Shown: one piece after another, positions 27,298 to 37,681 of the stretch
How the letters are laid out: every line of letters begins with the position of its first letter
Position numbering within the stretch: position 1 is the stretch's first letter
NCBI GenBank assembly: GCA_964344305.1
Contig: CAYFMT010000014.1
Location: forward strand, 1 to 64,000
Length of the DNA: 64,000 nucleotides
Source of the DNA: JABMOV01 sp964344305
GTDB lineage: Bacteria; Fidelibacterota; Marinisomatia; Marinisomatales; JABMOV01
Direction: 5' to 3'
Position numbers and translations under genes: made by a program
Notes under the pieces: model-generated
Told to the model about the DNA's origin: nothing
What the model saw: the letters and a program-made list of their open reading frames with translations, nothing else
Database searches by the model: none

Positions 27298-30200
27298 ATG
27301 ACCCCAATGAAATGCATCAAATCACTTCTCATTCTATCTTTTCTCTTTCCACAACTATCTTTGGAGGCGCAACATGTCCCAACAGATGAGCGTGGGGATC
27401 CCAACTACCGCAGACAAACGGATATTGATGGGAACAAGGTTCGCACTTCCATCTTCAATTTTGGGCTGACGGGACGTACCGGAGCAAATCCTGGTGAGAT
27501 TCCTTATGAATGGCCTATCAATTCCGGTAAGCATTATATCGCCCTCACGGGTCTCTTTGTTGGCTCCAAAGTATTGACAGAACAAAATACGGAAGTGGCT
27601 TTCGTAACCGTGCCTCTTGGACGAACGGATAATCAGGGAAATTCCATGATGTTTGAGCCGGTACCGGAATACCTGAATGATGTATCAGACCAGATTGCAA
27701 AGAGTGATGAGCCAGATTCCTGGCCCATCATCTGGCCGGATAAAATGGAGGATGAAACCGACCCGGGATGGCCAGGCAGTTGGAATGGATATTTTGGAAA
27801 GAACCAGTATAACGCTGACCAGGAACTCTATTTCAAGGTTTCTGATGACAATAATTTCCTGCGTGGGGCCACTTATATTCCTGACACCACAGATCTAAAT
27901 CGTCGTGGCATGGGAATCCATGCAGGAGTCCGAGCCATGGAATGGGCGCAGGTTCTTGTGGAAGATGTGGTGTTTGTCCTTTACGAGATTAAGAATGATG
28001 GTACAAAAGACCTGAGTGATGTGTCTTTCTGTCTCTGGCTTGCTGACCTGGTTGGTGGAGATGGCGATTCAGGGGATGACTCTCCTGACTTTGACCTCCT
28101 TTATGATATTGCCTGGAGCATGGATGGTGACGGCATTGGTAATACCGCCTTTGGTAGCGATCCAGTAGGGGTCGCGGCCACATCTTATCTGGAAACTCCC
28201 GGTAATAATATTGATCGCATTGATAACGATGGCGATGGAGAAGAAGGATCTGCCATTGTACCGGAAGAATGGACCCTCACCGAAGATCGCACCAATGGCA
28301 TTGATGACAATTTCAACGGACTTATTGATGAAAACATGGCCCATATCTCCTTTGGAGATCAGGACGGTGTGGGGTATAAAGATGGCATTGATGACAATGA
28401 TAACGCCGAGGAAAATAGCCCTGTCATCACCCAGGATAAAATTGATGCAGCGGCAAGTGATTTTACTCCTTCATCGGATGACCAGGGAAATCCTCTGCAG
28501 AGTTACAACTGGTTTAGGTGGCCACCAGCACCTGAGAATGATGCCGTTCAAAATGGTGCCATTCATTTGATCTATATTGAAGATGATGATTTAGGAAAAG
28601 CATTTGCAGATGGTATTGATAACAATGAAAGTGAAGAATACCCTCTTGGATTTGGCGCTGATACATCTTCGCCACGCATCACACAGGACATCATTGATCT
28701 GGCTGCAACTGATCCCTATAAACGATACAGCGTTCCGGGCACATCCATCATACTCTATGATGTTGGGCCTGAAGATCTTGGTCTGAGGTATGCCGATGGC
28801 ATTGATAATGACGGTGATGGTGCTGTGGATGAAGGCATCGATGAAGGTATCGATGAAATGATTGATGAATCCCGTGATAATTATATTGATGACGATTATG
28901 ACTGGAATCCTTTAACAGATGATGTGGGTCGGGATGGCGACCTTACATCCCTTGATGTTGGACAGAATGATTCTCGTCCCACTTCCGGTTCCGGATCCAA
29001 TCTTCCGGGAGAACCCAATATTGACAAAACTGATGTATCAGAATCGGATCAGATGGGACTCACCCGTGTGAATTATGATGAAGCCGGTGGAATTCCTACC
29101 GGTCAGGATGCGGCTCTCTGGCTGTTTTATATGGAGCCGGGTGAGTTTTGGCAACCTCCTCCTGGAGGTCAGCCACCTGGTGACTATGACCTGTTTGTAA
29201 CATCTGCATTTTTCCCAATTAATGCCGGTGAAACAAAACGTATTTCTATGGCCGTTGCCCTAGGTGAGGATGAAGATGATGCACGGCGAAATAAGGATGT
29301 GGCACAGCAGACCTATGATGAGGATTACCAATTTGCAAAGGCACCCATTACACCAAAAGTGAAAGCCATCCCTGAAGATGGGCAGGTGACCCTTACCTGG
29401 GATGCCAGCTCAGAAACCTCCTTTGATACATACATGGATGGGATTGGAGCCATCGGACTGGATTTTGAGGGATACAAGATTTACAAGGCCACAGATCCTG
29501 AATTTGCCGATGCCTATGATATCACTGATGCCCAGGGAAATCTTACCTTCTATACACCACTGGCTCAGTGGGACATAATCGATGGTCGAGAGGGTTATCA
29601 TCCCGTACAGGTCAATGGAACCCATTACTGGCTCGGTGAAGAATCAGGCCTGGAACACTACTTTGTGGACACGGATGTCATCAATGGCCAAACCTATTAC
29701 TATGCCATTGTGGCCTATGATTTTGGTGGTGATATCAATAACAATATTCCCCCTACAGAATCCCTGAGACGACTCACCATCAACAGCCTGACAGGTGAAA
29801 TAAAAAAAGGTCCTAATGTGGTTGTGGTTACCCCTAATCCACCACCGGCAGGATTTGTAGAAGCAGAAATTGATACATTGAATGTGATCCAGGGGACTAC
29901 GAGCAGTTATCTCGGATATAAAATTGTAGACCCACTGGAAATTCAGCATGAGCACACCTATCGCGTTACATTTGAGGACACGGTGTTTGAAAAATCAGGT
30001 GGTCCATTCAGTCCCGGATATGATACACTCACCACCAAATGTTATACCCTGGTGGATGTGACGGATACCCTCCTGCCTGATACCCTCATTTACTGCAGTG
30101 ATAAACTCAGCCTCACAAGCGAACAGCCCATTATCGATGGTTTCCAGCTTATCATGGATAACCAGGAGTTCCTCTATTTGAATCAGCAGACATCCCATTG

Positions 30201-31413
30201 GTCAGCGGACTCCATGTGGAAATATGTTTTAAATGTGTTCAGTCTCTCCACCGTGGTGGGTATTCCTCAACCGGCCGACTACAGGATCATCGTGGATAAT
30301 ACCGGTGAAAGCATGTTTACCCTGACACCGCCTGGAGGCGTAGAAACCATTGTACATGAGGGGTATTTCAGCGGGGGTTACCAGCGGACTCTTCCATCGT
30401 TATCCAGTGGTGAATCCATGGGTACCTGGACCTTCAAGCTCTATGATGGAAGCAGTAATGGTGGTCATGCTGCAACTGACATGACACTGAGATTGACGGA
30501 TACCACCCATTCTAATCATTATTATCGAGCATCCGATGGGTTGAATGACAGTCCCGGTGCAGATACGTATACGAATGAAACAAGCTGGACATTTGATGTA
30601 ACAGATGATTTTCCCTACGAAGCGGTTCGTTTGACCTACACATTCGCAACCGATGACAGCGGATCTCACAGGGCATCCTACTACAGGGTCGGTTTCACAA
30701 CATTCCATGAAAAATCCGTGAATTTCCATGTGGAAAAACGGGTTCAATTGACTGGAGATGATTCAGTGGATTGGGAATCCATTCCGTTCGCGTTTGGTGA
30801 TTATTCTCCCTTTGAGAGCACAGGGAGTAATGGTCTGTTGGATGCAGATTCAGTGGAAACGGACTGGGTGGTATTCCTGGATGCAGAGAAAAACAGTGAA
30901 CCTTATCCGTCCTGGGTGTTCAAGATGTCATATCCACGCCCATGGGAAACGGAAAAAATCTATGGGCCGGTACCGGGAGATACGTGTCATCTCTTCATTA
31001 ATAAACCATTCTTATCCAGTGATATTTTTGAATTCTCCACCACAGGAGCCCATGTTGACAAGGACCTGATCAAGGATCAACTGGAGAATATTACGGTGGT
31101 CCCAAATCCTTACATTGCCACCGTTCCCTGGGAACAACAGAATCTATTCACCTCAGGTCGCGGTCCAAGATCCATTCATTTCAACCGACTTCCCCCAAAA
31201 TGTACCATTCGAATCTTTACCGTTTCCGGTGAACTTGTGAAGAAGATTCACCATGACTCGAATGAATTCAATGGAACAGCGGAGTGGGATCTGCTCACCA
31301 GGGATAATCTATCTGCATCCTATGGCATCTATGTCTACCATGTTGAGGCAGAAGATCCAGAGACGGGTGCTATCCTTGGGAACCATATTGGCAAATTTGC
31401 CGTGATTAAATAG
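27298..31413 (+). CDS. Giant Asp-rich secreted surface protein (module A)
   Basis: 1371 residues, signal peptide about 1-24. No named family spans the protein. Residues about 300-580 hold several Asp/Asn-rich, calcium-loop-like repeats (RIDNDGDGEEG, GIDDNFNGLIDEN, GIDNDGDGAVDEG) reminiscent of thrombospondin type 3/MopE-like repeats. A fibronectin type III-like domain sits at about 681-825 (VTLTWDASSETSFD ... YYYAIVAYD). The C-terminus (about 1265-1371) is a FlgD/T9SS-like Ig domain (VVPNPYIATVPW ... GKFAVIK). The gene begins 1 nt after the TonB receptor stop and is followed 8 nt later by a PorV-like gene; the same trio recurs at 42984-50765. It is a candidate surface partner of the receptor, standing in for SusD. 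Confidence 0.85.
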   Translation: MTPMKCIKSLLILSFLFPQLSLEAQHVPTDERGDPNYRRQTDIDGNKVRTSIFNFGLTGRTGANPGEIPYEWPINSGKHYIALTGLFVGSKVLTEQNTEVAFVTVPLGRTDNQGNSMMFEPVPEYLNDVSDQIAKSDEPDSWPIIWPDKMEDETDPGWPGSWNGYFGKNQYNADQELYFKVSDDNNFLRGATYIPDTTDLNRRGMGIHAGVRAMEWAQVLVEDVVFVLYEIKNDGTKDLSDVSFCLWLADLVGGDGDSGDDSPDFDLLYDIAWSMDGDGIGNTAFGSDPVGVAATSYLETPGNNIDRIDNDGDGEEGSAIVPEEWTLTEDRTNGIDDNFNGLIDENMAHISFGDQDGVGYKDGIDDNDNAEENSPVITQDKIDAAASDFTPSSDDQGNPLQSYNWFRWPPAPENDAVQNGAIHLIYIEDDDLGKAFADGIDNNESEEYPLGFGADTSSPRITQDIIDLAATDPYKRYSVPGTSIILYDVGPEDLGLRYADGIDNDGDGAVDEGIDEGIDEMIDESRDNYIDDDYDWNPLTDDVGRDGDLTSLDVGQNDSRPTSGSGSNLPGEPNIDKTDVSESDQMGLTRVNYDEAGGIPTGQDAALWLFYMEPGEFWQPPPGGQPPGDYDLFVTSAFFPINAGETKRISMAVALGEDEDDARRNKDVAQQTYDEDYQFAKAPITPKVKAIPEDGQVTLTWDASSETSFDTYMDGIGAIGLDFEGYKIYKATDPEFADAYDITDAQGNLTFYTPLAQWDIIDGREGYHPVQVNGTHYWLGEESGLEHYFVDTDVINGQTYYYAIVAYDFGGDINNNIPPTESLRRLTINSLTGEIKKGPNVVVVTPNPPPAGFVEAEIDTLNVIQGTTSSYLGYKIVDPLEIQHEHTYRVTFEDTVFEKSGGPFSPGYDTLTTKCYTLVDVTDTLLPDTLIYCSDKLSLTSEQPIIDGFQLIMDNQEFLYLNQQTSHWSADSMWKYVLNVFSLSTVVGIPQPADYRIIVDNTGESMFTLTPPGGVETIVHEGYFSGGYQRTLPSLSSGESMGTWTFKLYDGSSNGGHAATDMTLRLTDTTHSNHYYRASDGLNDSPGADTYTNETSWTFDVTDDFPYEAVRLTYTFATDDSGSHRASYYRVGFTTFHEKSVNFHVEKRVQLTGDDSVDWESIPFAFGDYSPFESTGSNGLLDADSVETDWVVFLDAEKNSEPYPSWVFKMSYPRPWETEKIYGPVPGDTCHLFINKPFLSSDIFEFSTTGAHVDKDLIKDQLENITVVPNPYIATVPWEQQNLFTSGRGPRSIHFNRLPPKCTIRIFTVSGELVKKIHHDSNEFNGTAEWDLLTRDNLSASYGIYVYHVEAEDPETGAILGNHIGKFAVIK

Positions 31414-31421
31414 GACGAATT

Positions 31422-32429
31422 ATGAAGAAGTCACTAGTCACTATCATCATTATTTCATCCTGTCTTATAAGTCAGGATGTGAACAAGGTCGGTACCACGG
31501 CCGCCAATTTTTTGAAAATCGGGCCTGGTTCAAGGGCCATTGGCATGGGTGGGGCATTTGTATCTGTGGCAGATGATGCGTCAGCCATGTACTGGAACCC
31601 TGGTGGGGTATCACAATTGTCTCAATCTGAGTTGTTGGTCAATCATACAAAATGGTTTGCGGACATAGGGTTCACTTATGTTGGGTTTTTATCACCTATA
31701 CCTCGAGTAGGAACAGTGGGGATTAGTGTGACCGCTCTGACAATGGATCCCATGGAAGTCACACGATACGGGCAGGAAAATGGATCCGGTGAAACATTCA
31801 AGGCCGGTAGTTATGCCATCGCATTTCTCTATGCCAAACAGTTGACAGATCGTTTTGGCATTGGTGGGAATGTGAAATATGTTAAGGAATACATCTCCCA
31901 GAGTTCGTCTGGGGGATTTGCACTGGACATTGGTACCCTCTTTGTGACACCATTCAGTGGAATACGGTTTGGTGCAAGTATTTCCAATTTTGGAGAAAAA
32001 TTGAACATTACGGGGAAAGACCTTCTGGTAACAAAAGATGTATCACCCATCAATGGAAACAACGAAAGCATCAATGCCTATTTATCCACTGATTATTTTG
32101 ACCTTCCTCTACTCCTGCGAGTTGGATTATCTGGAGAACTCATTGATAATTCCCTTACACGGTTAACCTGGTCCGTAGATGGCATTCACCCCAATGATAA
32201 CTCAGAATACATGAACCTGGGGATGGAATTGGCCTTATTCAACGAACTGGTGTCCATCCGAGCCGGGATGAAATCCCTGTACATGAGTGACTCTGATGAG
32301 GAGTTTACCCTTGGAGGTGGACTTTTTGTACCCGTCAACCGCACCATGAAGCTTCAGGCAGATTATGCATTTGAATCCTGGGTTCACCTGAATTCCATAC
32401 ACAAATTGACATTGAGACTGTTATTCTAG
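31422..32429 (+). CDS. PorV/PorQ-family outer-membrane protein (module A)
   Basis: 335 residues with a signal peptide (about 1-18) and a FadL-like 14-strand barrel pattern. The N-terminal signature of the UPF0164/PorV-PorQ family is clear: GTTAANFLKIGPGSRAIGMGGAFVSVADDASAMYWNPGG. In T9SS organisms PorV carries cargo from the secretion pore to the attachment complex. Here the gene follows a giant protein with a T9SS-like C-terminus, so the barrel may be that protein's dedicated partner. The start lies 8 nt after the preceding stop. The paralogue at 49767 shares the same context. Confidence 0.92.
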   Translation: MKKSLVTIIIISSCLISQDVNKVGTTAANFLKIGPGSRAIGMGGAFVSVADDASAMYWNPGGVSQLSQSELLVNHTKWFADIGFTYVGFLSPIPRVGTVGISVTALTMDPMEVTRYGQENGSGETFKAGSYAIAFLYAKQLTDRFGIGGNVKYVKEYISQSSSGGFALDIGTLFVTPFSGIRFGASISNFGEKLNITGKDLLVTKDVSPINGNNESINAYLSTDYFDLPLLLRVGLSGELIDNSLTRLTWSVDGIHPNDNSEYMNLGMELALFNELVSIRAGMKSLYMSDSDEEFTLGGGLFVPVNRTMKLQADYAFESWVHLNSIHKLTLRLLF

Positions 32430-32466
32430 TGTGTGATTTCCCTCAAATGCTACCACTGAAATCAAC

Positions 32467-32495
32467 TTGTTAAAAATTTCGAGGAGAGGTAAATT
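32467..32495 (+). promoter_or_regulatory. Possible promoter of the first starch-binding-like gene
   Basis: TTGTTA (32467-32472) and TAAATT (32490-32495) are spaced by 17 nt. Unlike the promoters at 21127 and 42761, the operator lies about 20 nt past the -10 box, in the early transcribed region. This assignment is less certain. Confidence 0.45.
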
Positions 32496-32512
32496 ATTTC
32501 GATCAAATTTGA

Positions 32513-32536
32513 ACGTAACTCATGTATGAGTTACTG
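32513..32536. promoter_or_regulatory. Palindromic operator 2 (first starch-binding-like gene)
   Basis: An 8-bp perfect inverted repeat, GTAACTCA (32515-32522) and TGAGTTAC (32527-32534), separated by TGTA; the outermost two positions deviate from the other three sites. It ends about 46 nt before the ATG at 32583. It gives this gene its own regulation separate from the upstream five-gene operon. Confidence 0.8.
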
Positions 32537-32582
32537 CTTTACTTAACGCGTTAACAATCAATCCTAATTAAAGGGGATAATC

Positions 32583-35500
32583 ATGAGAAAAGTGCTGTTC
32601 GTCATCCTGTCCATGACCGTTGGTTTTGGACAGTTGATCGATAACTTTGAATCTGATATCGGCATGTGGGAAGACCCGAATTATTCCGGTTCAACCACAG
32701 GTCTGTTGGATAACTCAGCATTTGAAGTATCATCCGATTACGCCTTTACCGGAATGCAATCCGGGAAGTTGACGTTGAACGATGACCCTGCTACCACCGG
32801 TGGCTGGTTTGTTCGTCTTAATAACAGAGACGATCAGGTTGCGCCTGATTCCCGTGTGGGATTCTGGCTAAGGGCATCCAATGTTGACTCTATCCGAATT
32901 GTTATCTGGGACAATGGCGCAGGCGGTGACGGTTATGAAGCCGGACCGTGGATGGTAGCTACACCTGGTGAGAATGACTGGGAATATGTTGAGGTTGATC
33001 TTGCCAATACACAATTTGTTGGCTGGATTACAGGAAACGGAGAAATCAATTCCACTGACTTTGTGACAATTGAAAGTATCCAATTGAAAACCGATCAGGA
33101 TATCGACGATGTACTCTACATCGATGATGTTTTAGAAACCCCGGTTGGTTCTGTCAACATTACTGGATTACTTAATATGTCCACGTATCCGGATGGGGCG
33201 ACTGATTCAACAAGCGCCATCGATGTCCGTGGTAGCTTCAATGGCTGGTCAGCTGGAGACAATATGACCTTTGCATACGGCGACGTGTGGAGAGGTTGGT
33301 ACCAGTTGCCTGTTGGAGATGCACTGGAGTATAAGTTTACTCATACAGATGACCTGGATAACCTGACCTGGGAAGGTGACCCTAACCGTACATACACCGT
33401 TCCTTCTGAAGATGCAACTGTTATGCATTACTGGGGTCCATCTGATTCCCCACTGACAGAGACAGACAGTGTAGACGTATGGTTCCGTGTAAACATGGCC
33501 GGTGTGGCAGCCTACGATGGTGGACAGGTTGACGTCCGCGGCAGCTTCAATGGCTGGTCCGCAGGTAGCGACCTCACACAGGAATCCAACACCGATTTCT
33601 GGTCCGGACAGATCAGCATGGGTGCAGGCGCACAGGAATACAAATTTGTATGGACTGGTGATGATGCATCTACCAACTGGGAAAACGTCGACAACCGTAC
33701 TTTCACCTCTGCCGGTGATACCACCCTGGCGTGGGTGTACTTTGACAATGCACCACCAACGGGTGCAACCGTTGACACCTTCTCTGTTACATTCACGTGT
33801 AATACCTCAGTTCTGGACAATATGACCGATTCGACCGTTGCAGGGTTTTACGTCAGCGGTGGATTCAATGGTTGGTCCCAGAATGATACTCTTGCCAACA
33901 GCGGTGACTACTGGTCAAAAACCGTAGATATTGTGGGTACAGTAGAAGATGGTGCATCCTTTGAATACAAATACAGATACACCAGCCTTGCTGGATCCGA
34001 ATACTGGGAAGACAATCTTCCTGGTGGCGGAAACAGAGCTGTAACAGTTATGAATGACACAGTACTACCGGTACAATACTTTGATGATGTGGCTCCATTC
34101 ACACCCACAGATGATATTGATGTGTGGTTCCGTGTGAACATGGAAGCTCAATATGACTTCGGATATGCCGGTGAACCTGTTGATGTCCGCGGCAGCTTTA
34201 ATGGCTGGTCCGCTGGAAGTGATCTCACACAGGAAGGTGATGGGTACTACTGGTCCGGTCTTATCTCTATGCCTGACTCTGCAGCAGGCACCCTGGCCGA
34301 GTACAAATTTGTATGGACAGGCACTGATGGGTCAACCAACTGGGAAAATATCGATAACCGATCCTTTACCGTTGGTGGTGATACCACCCTGGCATTCAAA
34401 TATTGGGATAATTCACCTCCATCAGTCATCGATCCTGTCACAGCCTATGTCTACTTCACTGCTGACATGGCCGCTTATGAAGACATTGGAATCTTCAGCG
34501 TTGTCAGAAATGACACAGTACAGGTACGAGGCGGATTCAACGGTTGGGCAAGCTCTGCTCTCCCAGATGGATCTGACCTGAATATGACCCGTATCCCTGG
34601 GGAAACGATTTATGAATTGGCAGCACCGATTCTGAACTACCCCGATACGGAGGACAACTACAAGTATTTCATCCAATGGAGTCCTGAATCACTTGACCTC
34701 CTTGGTGCACCTTATCCAAATCTGGACTGGAATTCAGACTGGGGCTATGAAGTGCCACCTGCATATGGTGCCGGTAACCGTCCATTCACATTTGTTGGTG
34801 ATCCCAACGAAGTTCAGGAAATTGGTCTGGAATACTATATGGATCTTCCTCTGGAAGGTGTCTTACCGGAAGATCATACCATCGATCTCACATTCACAGT
34901 GGATATGAATAATGCAGATCTCTTTGATGCTGCCACCGATACACTCTGGATGTACATCAAAGATCCTATTGCCGCTCATCTCTGGGGTTATTTCCCTGAA
35001 AGCACCCCATTTGATGACCTGGTGATGCATGATGATGGTCTTAATGGTGATGCAACAGCCGGTGACGGGATTTTCTCTCTGGTAATTCCATATACCGGAA
35101 AAGCACCATACACCATGGTGTATGTCTATCATTTCACTGGTCCGACCAATGAACTTGAAGAAGGTGGTGGATTCGCCTCCGGACGTTTCCGTTGTCGGTA
35201 TATCCATCCCACCAGTGTTTCTGAAGATGGACCTGTCTGGCCCACATCCTTTGCTTTCCCAATGGATACATGGCAGTTAGATCCACCTCTGGTTGTAGAG
35301 GAAACACCTGATCTCTTCACTGTTGGTACAGAACCGGCAACAGTACCGTACACATTTGCTGTACAGCAAAATTATCCTAACCCATTCAATCCAACAACGG
35401 AAATCCGTTTCACCCTGGCTGAAGCCAGCGATGTAACCTTTACCGTGTTCAATGTTTTGGGGCAGGAAATTGTGACCTACAAAAACTCATTCAATGGACC

Positions 35501-35627
35501 TGGACATTACAGTCTACGTTGGAATGGGTTGAACAATTTTGGGTCAGCGGTACCTAGCGGTGTTTATTTCTATGAAATAAAAGCCGGTGACAACCGTGAA
35601 ATCAAGAAAATGACATTACTGAAGTAA
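32583..35627 (+). CDS. Secreted protein with five starch-binding-like modules and T9SS tag
   Basis: 1014 residues. A signal peptide (about 1-16) is followed by a jelly-roll-like carbohydrate-binding region (about 18-190). Five tandem E-set/CBM20-CBM48-like modules then begin with the motif RGSFNGWS or a variant near residues 212, 316, 418, 532 and 645. Most modules end in a W-E-N-x-x-NRTF-like strand, with Trp residues placed as in glycogen-binding domains. A further beta domain spans about 755-890, and the C-terminal ~75 residues are a T9SS type A sorting domain (NYPNPFNPTTEIRFTL ... KKMTLLK). No catalytic motif is visible, so it is probably a surface glucan-capturing protein, functionally like SusE/SusF. 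A good ribosome binding site (AAAGGGG) and operator 2 precede it. Confidence 0.9.
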   Translation: MRKVLFVILSMTVGFGQLIDNFESDIGMWEDPNYSGSTTGLLDNSAFEVSSDYAFTGMQSGKLTLNDDPATTGGWFVRLNNRDDQVAPDSRVGFWLRASNVDSIRIVIWDNGAGGDGYEAGPWMVATPGENDWEYVEVDLANTQFVGWITGNGEINSTDFVTIESIQLKTDQDIDDVLYIDDVLETPVGSVNITGLLNMSTYPDGATDSTSAIDVRGSFNGWSAGDNMTFAYGDVWRGWYQLPVGDALEYKFTHTDDLDNLTWEGDPNRTYTVPSEDATVMHYWGPSDSPLTETDSVDVWFRVNMAGVAAYDGGQVDVRGSFNGWSAGSDLTQESNTDFWSGQISMGAGAQEYKFVWTGDDASTNWENVDNRTFTSAGDTTLAWVYFDNAPPTGATVDTFSVTFTCNTSVLDNMTDSTVAGFYVSGGFNGWSQNDTLANSGDYWSKTVDIVGTVEDGASFEYKYRYTSLAGSEYWEDNLPGGGNRAVTVMNDTVLPVQYFDDVAPFTPTDDIDVWFRVNMEAQYDFGYAGEPVDVRGSFNGWSAGSDLTQEGDGYYWSGLISMPDSAAGTLAEYKFVWTGTDGSTNWENIDNRSFTVGGDTTLAFKYWDNSPPSVIDPVTAYVYFTADMAAYEDIGIFSVVRNDTVQVRGGFNGWASSALPDGSDLNMTRIPGETIYELAAPILNYPDTEDNYKYFIQWSPESLDLLGAPYPNLDWNSDWGYEVPPAYGAGNRPFTFVGDPNEVQEIGLEYYMDLPLEGVLPEDHTIDLTFTVDMNNADLFDAATDTLWMYIKDPIAAHLWGYFPESTPFDDLVMHDDGLNGDATAGDGIFSLVIPYTGKAPYTMVYVYHFTGPTNELEEGGGFASGRFRCRYIHPTSVSEDGPVWPTSFAFPMDTWQLDPPLVVEETPDLFTVGTEPATVPYTFAVQQNYPNPFNPTTEIRFTLAEASDVTFTVFNVLGQEIVTYKNSFNGPGHYSLRWNGLNNFGSAVPSGVYFYEIKAGDNREIKKMTLLK

Positions 35628-35646
35628 TCTCTTCCCTTCTAAAAAG

Positions 35647-35678
35647 AAACGGGTTCATTTTTGAACCCGTTTTTTTTT
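35647..35678 (+). terminator. Strong rho-independent terminator
   Basis: The stem ACGGGTTCA (35649-35657) with TGAACCCGT (35662-35670) has a 4-T loop and is followed by an 8-9 nt T-run. It ends the starch-binding-like gene and lies 20 nt after the stop codon. Confidence 0.95.
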
Positions 35679-35716
35679 AGATTTCACTGACACATGCACG
35701 AACCATATCCTCGCAC

Positions 35717-37681
35717 GTGAGTACTCAAGAATCACCTCAATCTAAACGAACTCAGATACTGTTTTACATTGCCATGATTATTATCCCAATCATGGTCATT
35801 ATCCTACTGGAATTTGTGTTGCGCTGGACCTGGGATGAAGATCGTGAACTGGATGTTTTCGTTCAGGATCCGTATGCATCGGACTATTATGTGGTGAACC
35901 AGAGTGCCGGGAAACGGTATTTCTCCGGAAACAGGTTCGGTGCTTTTGGAACCCAGGATGTTTTTCTAAAGAAAAAACTTGAAAATGGGTTGCGAATTTT
36001 TGTTTTCGGTGGGTCATCCACGGCCGGGTATCCCTATCTCTTTTCTGGAAGTTTTCCCGCCATGATTCAGCAGCGACTTGAAGCACTGTATCCTGAAAAA
36101 TCCATTGAAGTAATAAATCTTGGAATGACCGCAGTCAATAGTTTTACCATTAAAGATTTTGCCAGGGATGCCCTGAGGTTCGACCCGGATATGTTTATCA
36201 TCTATGCTGGACACAATGAGTTTTACGGCGCCCTTGGATCCGCTTCATCCCAGGGATCGTTCCTATCCGGTCATCGGACATTCACTCAATTATATCTACA
36301 TTTGAAAAACACATCAACCTATAGATTCATTTTAACCGTGATGCAAAAACTGACTGCCGGTGATGCAACAAAAAGTGGACAGACATTGATGGCACGGATG
36401 GTAGGCAATCATCATATTCCATATGATTCTGCTCTCTATCAACGAACCCATCAGGTATTCTCTGCCAACATACAGGAAATCCTGGATGACTGTAAACAAA
36501 GTGGAATACCTGTCCTCATTGGGTCCCTCTCCTCTAACATTAGGGATCAGAAACCATTTGTTTCCATCCTGGTAGAGGGAGTTGATTCTACAGAATTCGC
36601 CCGTGAACTCGAGGCTATAAAAGACAATATGGTCCTTGGGAACTTTGAAGAAGCAATGGAATCATTGACAACCATGATGGAGAGGCATCCGCATCATGCG
36701 TTGCTGAATTTCTACGCGGGACGATGTCAGGAATTTCTTGGTAATAGTGTTAATGCCCAATCCTACTATACTTCAGCAAGAGACTTCGACGGTCTACGCT
36801 TCCGCGCCAGCAGTGACATGAATGAAGTAATCCGGGATTTATGCGAAAGAAACACAAACGCCTATTATGCCCCTGTTCATGAACATTTTATTGAAGAAGC
36901 CTCAAAAGGACTTGTTGGAAAATCACATTTTCTTGAGCACTTGCATCCCCATGCAAGAGGGTATTTTTCCATGGCAAAAACCTATACCGGGTTGATTCGG
37001 GAATTGGTTCCATCTGGTGAATCGTCAAAGGAGCATCTGGACTCACTGCTTTTGTCAGATATTGCACTGTCGGCCCTGGATTCATCCATGGCAAAAATGA
37101 GGGTGGATATGCTTACCTCCGGTTGGCCATTTCGAGAGACAAAGCGATTCCTTACGGTGGATCAGATCCATCCTGAGAGTTTTACAGATCAACTGGCGCT
37201 TTCAGTCCTAAAAAAAGACACTGATTACGAAAAAGCCCATGTAGAACTAGCCCAGCATTATGTGAAGAATGGACAATGGAAACAGGCTGTAAATGAATAC
37301 AGAATTCTTGCCCATACTTTTCGGAACAATGAATCCCCATTGATGGCTGCATCCAGATTGCTTATACAAAATGAGCAATTCGATGCGGCTCTCCCATACC
37401 TTCATAAAACACTGAATCTGGTGGAGGATGGATACAGTTACAAATGGATCGGGACTATCCTGCTGTTTAATCAGGATCCACATTCCGCCATACCCTATTT
37501 TAAGAAAGCTATTAAATCATCTCCTCGCGATGAGCAGTTGCTGTATAATTTAGCCGGGGCTTATTATGTCACATCGCAACCTGGCCTGGCTAAAAACACC
37601 TTGAATACGCTGCTGAGGATTAATCCTCAGAACCAGGATGCCAGTCGACTGTTAAGAAAAATCTCACAAGTGGATTCATGA
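35717..37681 (+). CDS. Membrane-anchored SGNH/GDSL hydrolase with TPR tail (copy 1)
   Basis: 654 residues. An N-terminal transmembrane anchor (about 13-33) is followed by an SGNH-fold hydrolase: block I FGGSSTAGYPY with Ser near residue 98, block II NLGMTAVNS (about 135), block III AGHNEFYG (about 160) and block V EHLHPHARG with His near 410. TPR-like helical repeats cover about 480-650. It probably de-esterifies an extracytoplasmic glycan or lipid; acyl-esterases of this type accompany polysaccharide clusters. The start is GTG at 35717 with no good Shine-Dalgarno sequence. The stop overlaps the next start by 4 nt. It is a paralogue of the following gene. Confidence 0.88.
   Translation: MSTQESPQSKRTQILFYIAMIIIPIMVIILLEFVLRWTWDEDRELDVFVQDPYASDYYVVNQSAGKRYFSGNRFGAFGTQDVFLKKKLENGLRIFVFGGSSTAGYPYLFSGSFPAMIQQRLEALYPEKSIEVINLGMTAVNSFTIKDFARDALRFDPDMFIIYAGHNEFYGALGSASSQGSFLSGHRTFTQLYLHLKNTSTYRFILTVMQKLTAGDATKSGQTLMARMVGNHHIPYDSALYQRTHQVFSANIQEILDDCKQSGIPVLIGSLSSNIRDQKPFVSILVEGVDSTEFARELEAIKDNMVLGNFEEAMESLTTMMERHPHHALLNFYAGRCQEFLGNSVNAQSYYTSARDFDGLRFRASSDMNEVIRDLCERNTNAYYAPVHEHFIEEASKGLVGKSHFLEHLHPHARGYFSMAKTYTGLIRELVPSGESSKEHLDSLLLSDIALSALDSSMAKMRVDMLTSGWPFRETKRFLTVDQIHPESFTDQLALSVLKKDTDYEKAHVELAQHYVKNGQWKQAVNEYRILAHTFRNNESPLMAASRLLIQNEQFDAALPYLHKTLNLVEDGYSYKWIGTILLFNQDPHSAIPYFKKAIKSSPRDEQLLYNLAGAYYVTSQPGLAKNTLNTLLRINPQNQDASRLLRKISQVDS

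Noticed and set aside
32430..32582. Bacteroidetes-type promoter (TTTG and TAnnTTTG)
   Set aside because: No convincing match at the regulated genes; TTGnnn-17-TAnnnT boxes fit much better.
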